Below, one piece after another: positions 26,360-35,879 of a stretch of DNA of 64,000 nt. Origin of the DNA: Nocardioides pocheonensis (GTDB lineage Bacteria > Actinomycetota > Actinomycetes > Propionibacteriales > Nocardioidaceae); the NCBI RefSeq assembly GCF_003725535.1, contig NZ_RJSF01000044.1, positions 275,662 through 339,661 on the forward strand, read 5' to 3'. The notes beneath the pieces are model-generated. The model was not told the origin of the DNA. It did no database searches and worked only from the letters and a program-made list of their open reading frames with translations. Position numbers and translations under genes: made by a program. Position 1 is the stretch's first letter, and every line of letters begins with the position of its first letter.

Positions 26360-27951
26360 GCCCGACCGCCGACGCTTGGGCGCTGACGGAGGTCCTTGCG
26401 CAGGATCTTGCCTGTGGCGGACTTCGGGATGGCGTCGAGGAACTCGACCTGGCGCACCTTCTTGTGCGGCGCCACCCTCTGAGCGACGTAGTCGATGACG
26501 TCGCTGTCGGTCAGGTGGGCTCCTTCGCGGACGACGACGAACGCCTTGGGCACCTCTTCGCCGTTGTCATCCTGCGCTCCGACGACGGCCGCGTCCTGCA
26601 CGCCAGGGTGGGTGAGCAGCAAGGCCTCGAGCTCGGCCGGCGGGACCTGGTAGCCCTTGTACTTGATGAGCTCCTTGAGCCGGTCGACGACGTGGATCGC
26701 GCCATCGGCATCGATCACGGCGAGGTCGCCAGTGTGCAGGTAGCCGTCCTTGTCGATCATCTCGAGCGTCGCCTCGGGGTTGCTCAGGTAGCCCGCCATC
26801 ACGTTGGGCCCCTTGACCCACAACTCACCCGGCTCCGAGGTTCCCGCGTCCGGTGGGGTCACCTCCTGTCCGGAGGAAGGGTCGACCAGCTTGTTGGTGG
26901 TGTTGGGCACGGGGAAGCCGACCGAGCTGCGCGCGAGGTCGTCGCGTCCGATGGGGACGACGTGGCTGACCGGGCTCAGTTCGCTCATGCCGTAGCCCTG
27001 GCGGACACGGGTGCCGAGGCGTCGTTCTACGGCTGCGGCAGTCTCACCGTCGAGTGGCGCGGCCCCAGAGAAGATCGAGTGCACCGACGTCAGGTCGAAG
27101 TCCTCGACGAGCGGATTCTTGGCGAGCGCCACCGCCACCGGGGGGGCGATGAAGAGATAGGTCAGGCGTTGGTCCTGGATCAGCCGAAGGCAGGCCTCGA
27201 GGTCGAAGCGCGGCATGGTGACCAGGTGTGCGCGGGCCCGCAACGCCAGGTTGAGCAGGACCGTCAGTCCGTAGACGTGGAAGAAGGGAAGGACGGCGAG
27301 CACCGCGTCGTCGCGTCGGATACCGATGACCTCGTCGCTTTGCGCCACGTTGGCCACCAGGTTGCGGTGGGTGAGCATGACGCCCTTCGGCACCCCAGTC
27401 GTTCCCGACGAGTAGGGCAGGACGGCGACCTGGTCGGGCGAGATGTCGACACGAGGTGCCGGTGCGCCTTGGGCGAGCAGCGCCGCGAAGTCGTCGTGGC
27501 CGGGCATGGCGTCGAGGACGATCAGCCGGTGGGTGGGGATACCGGCCTCGGCCGCAGCGCGGCTGGCCGCATCGAACAACGGCGAAACGGTGACCAGGAA
27601 CGTGGCGCCGGAGTCCTGGAGTTGCTTGAGGAGGTCCTGGGCGGTGTAGAGAGCGTTGACAGTCGTCACCGTGCCGCCGGCTCGGAGCACCCCATGGAAG
27701 ACGGCCGCGAACATCGGCGAGTTAGGGGAGTGGAGTGCCACCACGTCACCGATGCGCAGCCCCCGGGCGGCGAAGGCCCCGGCCACGGCCTCGATCTGGG
27801 CGACCAGGTCTCCGTAGGAGGTGGTGAGACCGGTGCTGCCATCGGTGATGGCCGGTGCAGAGGACTCGGCCGGGGTGATCGCGCCGAACAGGAAGTCGAA
27901 CACGGTGCACTCAGGTATCTCGACGTCCGGGAAAGGGCTGGCGATGGGCAT
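26356..27951 (-). CDS. Acyl-CoA synthetase (4-coumarate-CoA-ligase-like)
   Basis: The 531-aa AMP-forming ligase activates a carboxylic acid to its CoA thioester. Motifs are the P-loop YSSGTTGVPKGV, GYGMSELSPVSH, ELWVKGPNVMAGYL, TGDLAVID and the C-terminal PKSATGKILRK with the catalytic Lys. Its closest look is the 4CL/fatty-acyl ligase group. Coupling with an importer suggests it activates the imported acid. The substrate is unknown. Confidence 0.92.
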   Translation of the reverse strand: MPIASPFPDVEIPECTVFDFLFGAITPAESSAPAITDGSTGLTTSYGDLVAQIEAVAGAFAARGLRIGDVVALHSPNSPMFAAVFHGVLRAGGTVTTVNALYTAQDLLKQLQDSGATFLVTVSPLFDAASRAAAEAGIPTHRLIVLDAMPGHDDFAALLAQGAPAPRVDISPDQVAVLPYSSGTTGVPKGVMLTHRNLVANVAQSDEVIGIRRDDAVLAVLPFFHVYGLTVLLNLALRARAHLVTMPRFDLEACLRLIQDQRLTYLFIAPPVAVALAKNPLVEDFDLTSVHSIFSGAAPLDGETAAAVERRLGTRVRQGYGMSELSPVSHVVPIGRDDLARSSVGFPVPNTTNKLVDPSSGQEVTPPDAGTSEPGELWVKGPNVMAGYLSNPEATLEMIDKDGYLHTGDLAVIDADGAIHVVDRLKELIKYKGYQVPPAELEALLLTHPGVQDAAVVGAQDDNGEEVPKAFVVVREGAHLTDSDVIDYVAQRVAPHKKVRQVEFLDAIPKSATGKILRKDLRQRPSVGGRA

Positions 27952-27982
27952 GGGGATTCCTCGCAGGCTTCGGGGCTGGTGC

Positions 27983-29740
27983 TCAGCGCGGGATGATCGG
28001 GAGGAGGAGGCGCGCCGGGTGCTCCCCTCCTGTGCGCAGCGTGATCTTGGCCGCCGGAGCGGGGTCGGTCGTGTCGTAGACGGGGCGGTCGACCGGGTCG
28101 TCGTGGACGAAAGGCCCTGAGCCGCGCAGTTTGCCGCGGATGTTGGACAGCGTGCGGTCCCCGGCGTCCGCGTACTCGTAGTCGTGGCCCTGCACGGTCA
28201 CTGCCAGGCGGTACCCGGGCGGCAGCACCAGGGAGGTCGGCCAGATCTCGACATCGACCTCGTAGACCTCGCCCGGCACCAGGGGCTCGCGCACCTGGTG
28301 GGGATGGAAGGGGCGGTAGGGCAGGCTTCGCTCGGGGTCGAGCGCTCGGTGCGAGGCGCGCAGCCAGCCCTGGGCCGGCGGCGAGTTCGGGTCGATGGCC
28401 CCGGGGAAGGTCACCTCGCAGCCGTCCGGGTCGAAGACCCGCACCACCACGAACAGGTCCGCATCGTCGGTGTCGCTCGAGACGTACAGCGTCATCGCGG
28501 AGGGGCCGGTGATCTCGAGCGTCTGATCGGAGGTGGCCAGCTCGAAGGTGACGCCCTCACCCAGCTCGTCGTAGGTCACCTGCGCCGCGGCCGGTAGCCC
28601 GGGCGTCAGCTCGCCTCTGGTGGCGTCGAGGTAGAACTCGGTCCATTCAGTATCCGGCAGGGGCCACGCCTGTGCGGTCCGGTCCTCGAACGTCCCGTCG
28701 GCGTTGCGAACGCGTAGGAGGATCGGCGGCTGGTCGTCCCAGCCGTTGTCGACGCCCTTGAGGAAATGGTCGAAGAACCGCTGCTGCAGGTCCCGCCCGT
28801 ATTTGGTGTAGTACTCGACCCAGTGTCCGAGGCCGTGCATCTCCAGCCACTTCTGCTGGGAGCCCGCGTTGAGGAAGCCCTCGACATTGCCTCGCAGGTG
28901 AAGGCCGGCTCCGCCCCAGTTGCCCGCCGAGAGCAGGGGCACCTCCAGGAGAGACAGGTCCGGGGTTTGGGCGGCGTAGTACTCGTCGTCGAAGGCGTGG
29001 GCGCGGTGGGTCGCACCGTAGTCGCGGCGGTTGGCTCGCAGTGTGTCCTCGTCCAGTGCGTCGTCGCCGGTCACGCGCTGTCCTGTCACGGCGCTGACCA
29101 GGCCGCGGTCGTTCCCGTGCTGAACCGATACGACCTGCATCTCGTACCAGTTGCGGGTGAAGGTGGTGAGAATCCCGCCGTGGTGGCTGACCTCGCGATA
29201 GTGGTCGCAGGAGCCCTCCCACACGCAGATCGCGGCGAGGTGCGGCGGTCGCAGGACGCCCACCTGCCACTGGTTCATCGCGTAGTAGGAGATGCCTGAG
29301 AGACCGACCTTGCCGGTGCTCCAGGCCTGCGTCCCGGCCCATTCGATGCAGTCGTAGAGGTCCTGGGTCTCCTGGGGCGAGAACGGGTCGAGGAAGCCGG
29401 GCGAGCGGCCGGTCCCGCGGGTATCGACCCGGACGCACGCGTAGCCCAGCGGCACCCAGCGCTCGGGGTCGGCGACCTCCCAGTTCTGGAATCGATTGGA
29501 GGATCCTTCGGCCACCTCGGGGTGACCGGTCACGAGTTGCTCCCAGGCGGAGGTGTAGCCCTCCTGGAAGGCCAGCCCCTTGCCGTAGGGCCCGTGGCTC
29601 AGTAGGACCGGCGCCTGGACGTCACCTGCCGGCCGGAAGACGTCGGCGCGCAGCACCGCCCCGTCGCTCATCGTGATCGGGACATCCCAGTCGACCAGCA
29701 TCGGTCCCTGCTCGGTGACGATCGTCTCGGTCGTGTTCAT
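27983..29740 (-). CDS. CocE/NonD family hydrolase
   Basis: The 585-aa serine hydrolase of the X-Pro dipeptidyl-peptidase S15/CocE group has the nucleophile elbow GISYYA (Ser), an early VLLSHGPYGKG, an oxyanion-type VRVDTRGTGRSPG and a C-terminal jelly-roll domain (ELATSDQTLEITGPSAMTLY, GYRLAVTVQGHDYEYA). Members cleave esters or acyl bonds, such as cocaine esters and glutaryl-7-ACA. It could release the acid used by the ligase next to it; this is inference. No signal peptide is seen. It is divergent from the regulator at 29857. Confidence 0.88.
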   Translation of the reverse strand: MNTTETIVTEQGPMLVDWDVPITMSDGAVLRADVFRPAGDVQAPVLLSHGPYGKGLAFQEGYTSAWEQLVTGHPEVAEGSSNRFQNWEVADPERWVPLGYACVRVDTRGTGRSPGFLDPFSPQETQDLYDCIEWAGTQAWSTGKVGLSGISYYAMNQWQVGVLRPPHLAAICVWEGSCDHYREVSHHGGILTTFTRNWYEMQVVSVQHGNDRGLVSAVTGQRVTGDDALDEDTLRANRRDYGATHRAHAFDDEYYAAQTPDLSLLEVPLLSAGNWGGAGLHLRGNVEGFLNAGSQQKWLEMHGLGHWVEYYTKYGRDLQQRFFDHFLKGVDNGWDDQPPILLRVRNADGTFEDRTAQAWPLPDTEWTEFYLDATRGELTPGLPAAAQVTYDELGEGVTFELATSDQTLEITGPSAMTLYVSSDTDDADLFVVVRVFDPDGCEVTFPGAIDPNSPPAQGWLRASHRALDPERSLPYRPFHPHQVREPLVPGEVYEVDVEIWPTSLVLPPGYRLAVTVQGHDYEYADAGDRTLSNIRGKLRGSGPFVHDDPVDRPVYDTTDPAPAAKITLRTGGEHPARLLLPIIPR

Positions 29741-29818
29741 GAGTATCGCTGCTCTCTCGTCGGGGTGTGATCACGGTCTCAATCGCTCGCGCGGGCAGCA
29801 ATGTCTGCGACGCCAGTG

Positions 29819-29849
29819 TTCGGCGGCTGTGTGTGTTCTCCGCTACACT
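29819..29849 (+). promoter_or_regulatory. Candidate promoter giving a leaderless regulator mRNA
   Basis: TACACT at 29844-29849 is a good actinobacterial -10. It ends only 7 bases before the GTG at 29857, so transcription would begin at or next to the start codon and the mRNA would be leaderless. The -35 is weak (TTCGGC at 29819-29824, spacing 19). Confidence 0.45.
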
Positions 29850-29856
29850 CGCGGGA

Positions 29857-31629
29857 GTGAGCCGGCCGCCCGATGTGGACCTCCGGTCATGGCTGTCAGC
29901 CATCTCCGGACTGACAGCTGCGGTCAACGTTGGACACGACCTGCCTGAGCTTCTCGAGTTGGTCGCGGAGACAGCGCGCCACCTGCTTGACCTCGACTTC
30001 TGCGGCATCATGCTGCCCTCGGACGACGGGACCAGCTTGCGCATCGCCGCCGCGAGCGGCCTGCCGGGCGAGTACGTCGCCACGATCAACGAGACGCGAC
30101 CCATCGCGCTGGAACCCGATGCGTCCCGTGGCGCGCCGGCCAGCCGGGCGTTCCGCTCCGGGAAGCCGTCAAGCGTTTCCGACGTCGAGCTCGAACCGGT
30201 GTCGTCGTGGTCCCATGTCGCGCGCGAGCAGGGCTACCGCTCGATCCTCGCCGTCCCGCTCGTGACGACAGCTGGCGTCCTCGGCACCCTGAACAGCTAC
30301 CGGTCCGCGGTGCACCAGTTCACCACCGAGGAGGTCGAGCAGCTCGCTCTCCTGGCGGAGCACGCGGCGATCGCGATCAGGTCGGCCCAGGTGCTCGACG
30401 ACCTGCGTGAGCAGCACGAGCTGATCGTCCGCTCGGAGCAGATCCACGACCGCTTCGTGCGCATCGCCGCCGAGTCCGGTGGGGTGGCGGGGATCGCCAC
30501 GGCCCTCTGCGAGCTCGTTGGCTGCGAGGTGACCGTGCTCGACTCCGACGGCGAGGTTCTCGCGACCGAGCCCGCCCGACGGCCCGCCCCGGAGGCCCCG
30601 GTCGTGGTTCCTCAGCGCGAGGTGGGTGAGCGTCGGTTCGTCCGTGACGATGGTCCCGATGCCGTCGCCGACGTCGTCCTTGACGGCACGGTCGTCGCGA
30701 TCGTGCGGCTGGCGGGCCAAGCCGGGCGGCTGGACCCGCTCGGCGTCCGGGCCGTTGAGCACGCCTGTGTGGTGCTTGCGCTCGAGGTGCTGCGACAACG
30801 CACTGCGGCAGCGGTGGAGGCCCGGCTGCGTGGAGACCTCCTCATCGACCTCATCGGCGGTGCAGACCCGAACGCGAAGTCCGTCCGCGAACGCGCTCGC
30901 CTGATGGGGCACCAGTTGGCTGCGGAGCATCATGTGGTCGTGGCCGAGGCGCACGGCCGCGGGGTGAGTCCGGCAGGCGAGCCGGTGCGCGATGCGGTGG
31001 AGCTGGCACGACGAGCGGCCGCCGAGGCGCTCCGCCGGACCTCCCACCTGCGTCCCCGTCCCCTTATCGGGGCGTTGCGCGGGGTCGTGGTCGCGCTGTG
31101 GCCCTCGGAGATCACGACTCCCTCGGGGGAGGATGTGCTCCGTCGTGCCATCGCCGCCACCTATGGGGGAGCGACGTCGACGGTTGCCGTGGTGCCGCCA
31201 GCTGGCGCCGGCCTCGCTGCGGCGTACCGGACCGCCCGCGGTGCCCTCGCCTTCGCGGCGGCGGAGCCAGGATCCGATCGTGTGGTCACCCTCGACGACC
31301 TGGGCGCGGCCGGCCCGCTACTCCAGTTCGCCGAGCCTGCCGCGTTGCGCCGCTACGCCGACCGCACGGTGGGACCGGTCATCCGCTACGACGCCGACCA
31401 CGGGACCGACCTGCTGCGCACGCTCCGCGCCTACCTCGATGCGGACCTCGACCGCGCCGCGACGGCGGAGCTGCTGGTGGTCCACCCCAACACCGTGAGC
31501 CAGCGAATCCGGAGAGTGGAGTCGCTCACGGGCCTGAACCTGCGCTCGCCGCGGTCTGTGGTCGAGGCCCGCACCGCCCTGCTCCTGTCCGACGTCGCTC
31601 GCGCCGGGGAGCACGGCGTCGTCAATTGA
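29857..31629 (+). CDS. GAF-domain PucR/CdaR-type transcriptional regulator
   Basis: The 590-aa regulator has an N-terminal GAF sensor (about 15-180: LDLDFCGIMLPSDDG, REQGYRSILAVPLVTTAGVLGTLN), a linker helix (VLDDLREQHELIVRSEQIHDRF-like), a GGDEF-like CdaR segment and a C-terminal helix-turn-helix (LLRTLRAYLDADLDRAATAELL, VHPNTVSQRIRRVESLTG). Such regulators often activate catabolic operons on binding their inducer. It lies between two minus-strand catabolic blocks of unit 1 and is the only regulator there, so it probably governs both. Start chosen at the GTG just after the TACACT box; a longer GTG frame begins at 29767. Confidence 0.88.
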   Translation: MSRPPDVDLRSWLSAISGLTAAVNVGHDLPELLELVAETARHLLDLDFCGIMLPSDDGTSLRIAAASGLPGEYVATINETRPIALEPDASRGAPASRAFRSGKPSSVSDVELEPVSSWSHVAREQGYRSILAVPLVTTAGVLGTLNSYRSAVHQFTTEEVEQLALLAEHAAIAIRSAQVLDDLREQHELIVRSEQIHDRFVRIAAESGGVAGIATALCELVGCEVTVLDSDGEVLATEPARRPAPEAPVVVPQREVGERRFVRDDGPDAVADVVLDGTVVAIVRLAGQAGRLDPLGVRAVEHACVVLALEVLRQRTAAAVEARLRGDLLIDLIGGADPNAKSVRERARLMGHQLAAEHHVVVAEAHGRGVSPAGEPVRDAVELARRAAAEALRRTSHLRPRPLIGALRGVVVALWPSEITTPSGEDVLRRAIAATYGGATSTVAVVPPAGAGLAAAYRTARGALAFAAAEPGSDRVVTLDDLGAAGPLLQFAEPAALRRYADRTVGPVIRYDADHGTDLLRTLRAYLDADLDRAATAELLVVHPNTVSQRIRRVESLTGLNLRSPRSVVEARTALLLSDVARAGEHGVVN

Positions 31630-32461
31630 CCGGCCGCCGCTGGGCCCGGCAGAGGATATCTCGCGCCCGGACCTCCACCGGCCGGTCCACCATCGCGCCG
31701 TCGACGGCTCGAGCGCCGCCCTGGGCGCCGGTCTCGACGACGCGCTCGGCCCAGGCGACCTGGGCGGCCGTCGGGGCGAATCCCTGAGCCGCGGCCGCAA
31801 CCTGCCGCGGGTGGATGCACAACTTGCCGCGAAAGCCCAGCGACGCGGCGTGGTCGGCGTCCGACCGAATCAGTTCCACGTCGTCGATCATCGTGGTGAC
31901 GCCGTCGACCGGCCCTGTCAGTCCGGCGGCGGAGGACGCGAGCACGAGCATCGACCGGGCCGCTAGCAGCGTCGTGCGGTCATTCGGATCAACGCCGAGC
32001 GCACTGGCCAGATCGACGTTGCCCAGTGCCATCCGGCGCACTCCCGGCGCGGCCGCGATCGCGCCGGCGCCGAGCAGCCCGCGCGCGGACTCGACGAGGG
32101 CGACCACCTCGGTCCCTGGTCCCAACGTCGCAGTGACCGCCTCGACGTCCGCGGCGGACTCCGCCTTGGCCAGCATCACCGCCGGCGACGTGCCCCCCAG
32201 CGCTGCCAGGTCGGCCACTTGGTCCTCAGTACCTGTCGCGCTGATCCTCACGACGGCGTCGTTGCCGGCGGCGAGCCACGCGGCGACTTCCTGCCGCGCA
32301 AACGTCCGCTCCGACGGTGCGACGCCGTCCTCGAGGTCGAGGACGACCACGTCGGCGCCCGACGCGGCGGCTCGGGCAAATCGGTCCGGTCGGGCTCCCG
32401 GCACGAACAGGAACGTGGTCGCCCAGGAGAGGTCCCCGCCGGCCTCGCCGGTCGGGGTCAC
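31622..32461 (-). CDS. HpcH/HpaI aldolase / CitE-like lyase
   Basis: The 279-aa TIM-barrel lyase of the CitE family has FLFVPGARPDRFARAAASGAD, VVLDLEDGVAPSER, MLAKAESAADV, VALVESARGLLG (metal Glu) and LGFRGKLCIHPRQV. Members cleave or form C-C bonds of acyl-CoA such as malyl-CoA or citramalyl-CoA. Partnership with the CoA transferase two genes away fits a CoA-thioester pathway. It converges with the regulator (8-base overlap). It lies 4 bases into the isomerase-like gene upstream. Confidence 0.85.
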   Translation of the reverse strand: MTPTGEAGGDLSWATTFLFVPGARPDRFARAAASGADVVVLDLEDGVAPSERTFARQEVAAWLAAGNDAVVRISATGTEDQVADLAALGGTSPAVMLAKAESAADVEAVTATLGPGTEVVALVESARGLLGAGAIAAAPGVRRMALGNVDLASALGVDPNDRTTLLAARSMLVLASSAAGLTGPVDGVTTMIDDVELIRSDADHAASLGFRGKLCIHPRQVAAAAQGFAPTAAQVAWAERVVETGAQGGARAVDGAMVDRPVEVRARDILCRAQRRPVN

Positions 32462-32742
32462 GGGGTTGCCTCGAGATAGTGCTCTGCCAGGGCCTCGACC
32501 TGGATCGTCATGTGGGCGAAGGCCGGCAGATCGGCGAGGAGCTCATGTAGGCGGGAGGCGTCCGGCGCGGACCAGACACCGACGTTCGCCGTCGTCCCCG
32601 GTACTCGCCAGATCCGGCGGATCGTGCCCTGCTCACGATAGGCACGCCCGACCTTTCCCTCCTCGGCCAACACGGCGGTCCAACTGTCGTCGTCCATGCC
32701 CGAGGGGCGGGTGAGGACGATGCGCACGAGGTATTCAGCCAT
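32458..32742 (-). CDS. Muconolactone-isomerase-like ferredoxin-fold protein
   Basis: The 94-aa protein (MAEYLVRIVLTRPSGMDD start) has the size and pattern of muconolactone delta-isomerase (CatC): a two-strand/helix ferredoxin-like fold with RRIWRVPGTTANVGVWSAPDASRLHELLADLPAF. True CatC acts in the beta-ketoadipate pathway, but the other genes of that pathway are absent here, so it may isomerise another lactone. Start ATG 32742; a longer frame from 32766 is less likely. It overlaps the CoA-transferase stop by 8 bases. Confidence 0.8.
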   Translation of the reverse strand: MAEYLVRIVLTRPSGMDDDSWTAVLAEEGKVGRAYREQGTIRRIWRVPGTTANVGVWSAPDASRLHELLADLPAFAHMTIQVEALAEHYLEATP

Positions 32743-33895
32743 GGCTGTGCTCCCGAGTGCGTGCATGGAAGCCCTCCCCGGTGTGTTCCCCGAGAGCGGG
32801 CACGCGGGGCACCTCCTGCGCCCGATGGTCGGCGAAGCGGAACGGCGGCGCGACGACCGTGGCGGTTGCGCCGTGGGGCAGTTGCACCGGTCGCCAGCGG
32901 TGCTCCGCCACGAGCTGCGGGTGCGCCACTACGTCGGCGGTTCGGTTGAGCCGGCCCCAAGGAATCCCGGCACGGTCAAAGGCTGCGGCGAGCGCGCCGG
33001 ACGTCTGCCCTCGCACAGCCGATGCCACCGCGCCCTCCACCTCGTCGCGGTGTGCCAGCCGCCCCGAGTTCTTCTCCAGCCGGTCGTCGCCGGCCATGTC
33101 GTCCAGTCCCAGAACCTCGCACAGCAGTCGCCATTGCCGGTCGTTTTGAACTGCGACGTTGACAGTGACGCCGTCGGCAGCGACAAAGGGACCGTAGGGC
33201 GTGATGGTGGCATGCCGCGTCCCGGCCGGCTCGATGTCGACCCCGCCTTCTTTGTGGGCCAGCAGCAGGGGACTCATCCACTCGACCAGGACGTCGAACA
33301 TCGAGACGTGGATGCGTTCGCCCACACCGGTGGCGTCACGTGAGTGCAGCGCCGCGAGAATTGCGGTCGCGGCGTAGATGCCGCCGCCGAGGTCCGCCAG
33401 CGACACCCCAGGCTTGGCCGGTACGTCGGGCGTGCCGGTGTTGGCCGTCACCCCGGCCTCGCCCTGGACGAGCAGGTCGAACGCCTTGCGCTCACGGTAA
33501 GGGCCGTCGGGTCCGTAGCCGCTGATCTGGCACGTGATCAACCTGGGGTTGATCTCGGCCAGCTCCTGCTCGGACACGATGCGCTCGACCGCTCCCGGAC
33601 TGAGGTTGGAGATGAACACGTCCGCCTCCGTGAGCAGCCGGCGCAGCGCGGCGGCACCCTCGGTCGACTTCAGGTCCAGCGCGACTGATCGCTTGCCGTA
33701 GTTGAGCCACACGAAGTGCGACGCGACGCCGTCCACGAAGGTGTCGTAATCGCGGGCGAAGTCCCCGCCGTCCGGCCGTTCGACCTTGATCACATCTGCG
33801 CCGAGGTCGGCGAGGTGGCGCGAGCACAGCGGCGCTGCGACGGCCTGCTCGAGGGCGAGCACGCGCAGTCCCTGTAGTGGGCCGGTGCCACTCAT
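32735..33895 (-). CDS. CaiB/BaiF (class III) CoA transferase
   Basis: The 386-aa enzyme transfers CoA between carboxylic acids. Motifs are LRVLALEQAVAAPLCSRHLADLGADVIKVE, GKRSVALDLKS, VFISNLSPGAVERI and AFDLLVQGEAG with the catalytic Asp. It would load or recycle CoA for the CitE-like lyase. Overlaps both neighbours by a few bases, so it belongs to the same operon starting at 35879. Confidence 0.92.
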   Translation of the reverse strand: MSGTGPLQGLRVLALEQAVAAPLCSRHLADLGADVIKVERPDGGDFARDYDTFVDGVASHFVWLNYGKRSVALDLKSTEGAAALRRLLTEADVFISNLSPGAVERIVSEQELAEINPRLITCQISGYGPDGPYRERKAFDLLVQGEAGVTANTGTPDVPAKPGVSLADLGGGIYAATAILAALHSRDATGVGERIHVSMFDVLVEWMSPLLLAHKEGGVDIEPAGTRHATITPYGPFVAADGVTVNVAVQNDRQWRLLCEVLGLDDMAGDDRLEKNSGRLAHRDEVEGAVASAVRGQTSGALAAAFDRAGIPWGRLNRTADVVAHPQLVAEHRWRPVQLPHGATATVVAPPFRFADHRAQEVPRVPALGEHTGEGFHARTREHSHG

Positions 33896-34878
33896 AAGCC
33901 GAACCTCAGCACCGTGCCGACCGCTGGCTGCACGTAGCGCTCGGGCATCTCGCGCGAGAATGCCGTGTGCGTGTGCAGGCCGCTGCAGTGCATCGGCACG
34001 ACGTGGGAGACCTCGCGCTCGCGTAGGCCGGCGGCCGTGAGGTCGACGTTCTCCCGCGGTGTCGTCGGGAAGCCGAGGTGGAAGCCGCCCAGGACCGCGG
34101 TGACCGGACGCGGACCGCAGATCTCCCGGGCCCGGTCGATGGTGTTGAGGACGCCGGCGTGGGCGCAGCCCGTCAGGACGACCAGGCCCGCGTCCCTGAC
34201 GTCGATGACCAGGCCCTGCTCGTCGAGCACTTCGTCCAGACCGTAGGTCCCGTCGGAGCGCACTTGATAGAGGCCGGGGGCGTGGTCAGCCGGAGGCGGG
34301 ACCGGGCCCTCGAACGGCACGGAGCGCGGGATGAAACCGGTCGTGTAGATGCCGCAACCGAGGTCAAGTGCGCCTCCGCTGAGCACTGGCAGGCCGCCAC
34401 GTCGCTCTACGCCGTCGATCGTGAAGGTCTGGTTGTAGTACGCCGCGGTCCGCCCGTCGCCCATCACGGCGTACCTCGGCAGGAAGGCGCCGGAGCCGGT
34501 GGAGACCGGCATGGGCCGGTGGAGTGTGTCGAGGAAGGAGTACAGGCCGCCGTAGTGGTCGGGGTGCCCGTGGCTGATGACGACGTGCTGGATCTGGCTG
34601 GCGTCTACCTCCAGCACTCGCAGGTTGTGCAGCAGCACGGTCCCGGTCAGACCTGCGTCGAAGAGTACGACGGACTCGTGCCGGCCGCTGCGCGCGCGGA
34701 CGAGCAAGCTGATGCCGTTCTCCGCCTGGGGCGGGGTCATGCGTGAGTCGAAGTGGTCGATCAGCCCCGAGCGGACGCAGTGCCCGCCGTCCCCCAGGTC
34801 GAGGTCGGGCAGGAGCATGTCGACCCAGTTCTCGACCAGGATGGTGATCTCGACCGAGTCGGCCTGGAAGACGCTCAT
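33892..34878 (-). CDS. MBL-fold metallo-hydrolase
   Basis: The 328-aa metallo-beta-lactamase-fold protein has the metal motif HGHPDHYGG and further ligands in TGCAHAG and GGFHLG. It most resembles the group annotated as dihydropterin/ribofuranosyl-aminobenzene phosphate synthase-like, which includes uncharacterised hydrolases. A lactonase or ester hydrolase role would fit the neighbours but is not shown. The ATG at 34878 overlaps the cyclase stop by one base. Confidence 0.82.
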   Translation of the reverse strand: MSVFQADSVEITILVENWVDMLLPDLDLGDGGHCVRSGLIDHFDSRMTPPQAENGISLLVRARSGRHESVVLFDAGLTGTVLLHNLRVLEVDASQIQHVVISHGHPDHYGGLYSFLDTLHRPMPVSTGSGAFLPRYAVMGDGRTAAYYNQTFTIDGVERRGGLPVLSGGALDLGCGIYTTGFIPRSVPFEGPVPPPADHAPGLYQVRSDGTYGLDEVLDEQGLVIDVRDAGLVVLTGCAHAGVLNTIDRAREICGPRPVTAVLGGFHLGFPTTPRENVDLTAAGLREREVSHVVPMHCSGLHTHTAFSREMPERYVQPAVGTVLRFGL

Positions 34879-35879
34879 CAGAAGATCGCCAGCGGATTGA
34901 CCGGGGACCCAACGGCACCGGTGATCGGCAGGGGAGGAGCGGAGAAGAAGAAGTCGTAGCGGCCCAGCTCTGCGCACGTCTGAGCGAGCGCCTCCAAGTC
35001 GAAGATCTCGCCAATTGTCATTCCGGCGTTGACGAGGAGGATCAGGTGCAGCGGCTGGAAGATCCCCGGGGTGTCGTTGGGAAGCACCTCGGTGCCCCAG
35101 GTGTCCGCGGCCAGCGCCGCGATCTCGTTCTCCACGAACCAGTGGGCCGCGTGGACCCCGAGCCCCGGCGCCGGCCCAGAGTCGTACTCGCCCCAGCTGC
35201 CGGTTGCCCGCACTTGCGCGATCTGGCCCGTCCGGATTAGGACGATGTCACCCGAGCGAACGTCGACACCCTGTGCCGTTGCACAAGCCGCCAGCTCGAC
35301 GTCGTCGATCGACTGCCCCGCCTCGAGCCACTCGACGCCCCGGTAACGGGGGATGTCAAGCAGGATGCCGCGGCCGACAACTCCGTCGGCGATCCGGTCG
35401 ATGCTGTTGAGGGTCGCTCCAGTGCTGGTCACATGCTCCAGACCGTGACCGTTGTACATCTCACCGCGGTAGAAGATGTGCGCCAGGGCGTCCCACTGCG
35501 TGCCCGACTGCAGCGGCATCGATACCGCATCGTCGGTGTAGCGACACACGCCAAGGTGATCCTGAGCACCGAGCGCGATGTCTCCGCCGTCCTGCAACAT
35601 CCAATGCACCGGATTCGTGCGGCCGCCGAAACCGCCGGACTGAGGACCGTCGCTGTTGAACGGTAGGCCGCACGACACGACTCGCCCGATCCTGATCATC
35701 GAGGCGGCATAGATCAGAGCCTCGGCGGTGATGAAGTTGAGTGTTCCTCGCTGGTCGTCCTGACCCCACCGGCCCCAGTTGCGGTACCGGAGACAAAGAT
35801 CGTCGACGAGTGCGACCGACTCCTCCTCGGTGCTCGGCAGCACTCGCCCGACTGCGGGACTTGACCGGACTTCAGTCAT
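34878..35879 (-). CDS. Cyclase-family (PF04199) protein, Gln-variant active site
   Basis: The 333-aa protein belongs to the kynurenine formamidase/isatin hydrolase fold. The usual metal motif HxGTHxDxPxH appears as QSGTQWDALAH, with Gln at two His positions and Leu for Pro. Other conserved pieces are NWGRWGQDDQRGTLNF, GRGILLDIPRY, GDIVLIRTGQ and GAVGSPVNPLAIF. Its paralogue at 47851-48828 shows the same changes. It may hydrolyse a cyclic amide, ester or lactone. AAGGAGG lies 7 bases before its ATG, the strongest ribosome site in unit 1, and marks the operon head. Confidence 0.88.
   Translation of the reverse strand: MTEVRSSPAVGRVLPSTEEESVALVDDLCLRYRNWGRWGQDDQRGTLNFITAEALIYAASMIRIGRVVSCGLPFNSDGPQSGGFGGRTNPVHWMLQDGGDIALGAQDHLGVCRYTDDAVSMPLQSGTQWDALAHIFYRGEMYNGHGLEHVTSTGATLNSIDRIADGVVGRGILLDIPRYRGVEWLEAGQSIDDVELAACATAQGVDVRSGDIVLIRTGQIAQVRATGSWGEYDSGPAPGLGVHAAHWFVENEIAALAADTWGTEVLPNDTPGIFQPLHLILLVNAGMTIGEIFDLEALAQTCAELGRYDFFFSAPPLPITGAVGSPVNPLAIF

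Noticed and set aside
32458-32742. Beta-ketoadipate pathway cluster because of the CatC-like gene
   Set aside because: No catechol 1,2-dioxygenase, muconate cycloisomerase or enol-lactonase is nearby; the CatC-like protein probably has another role.
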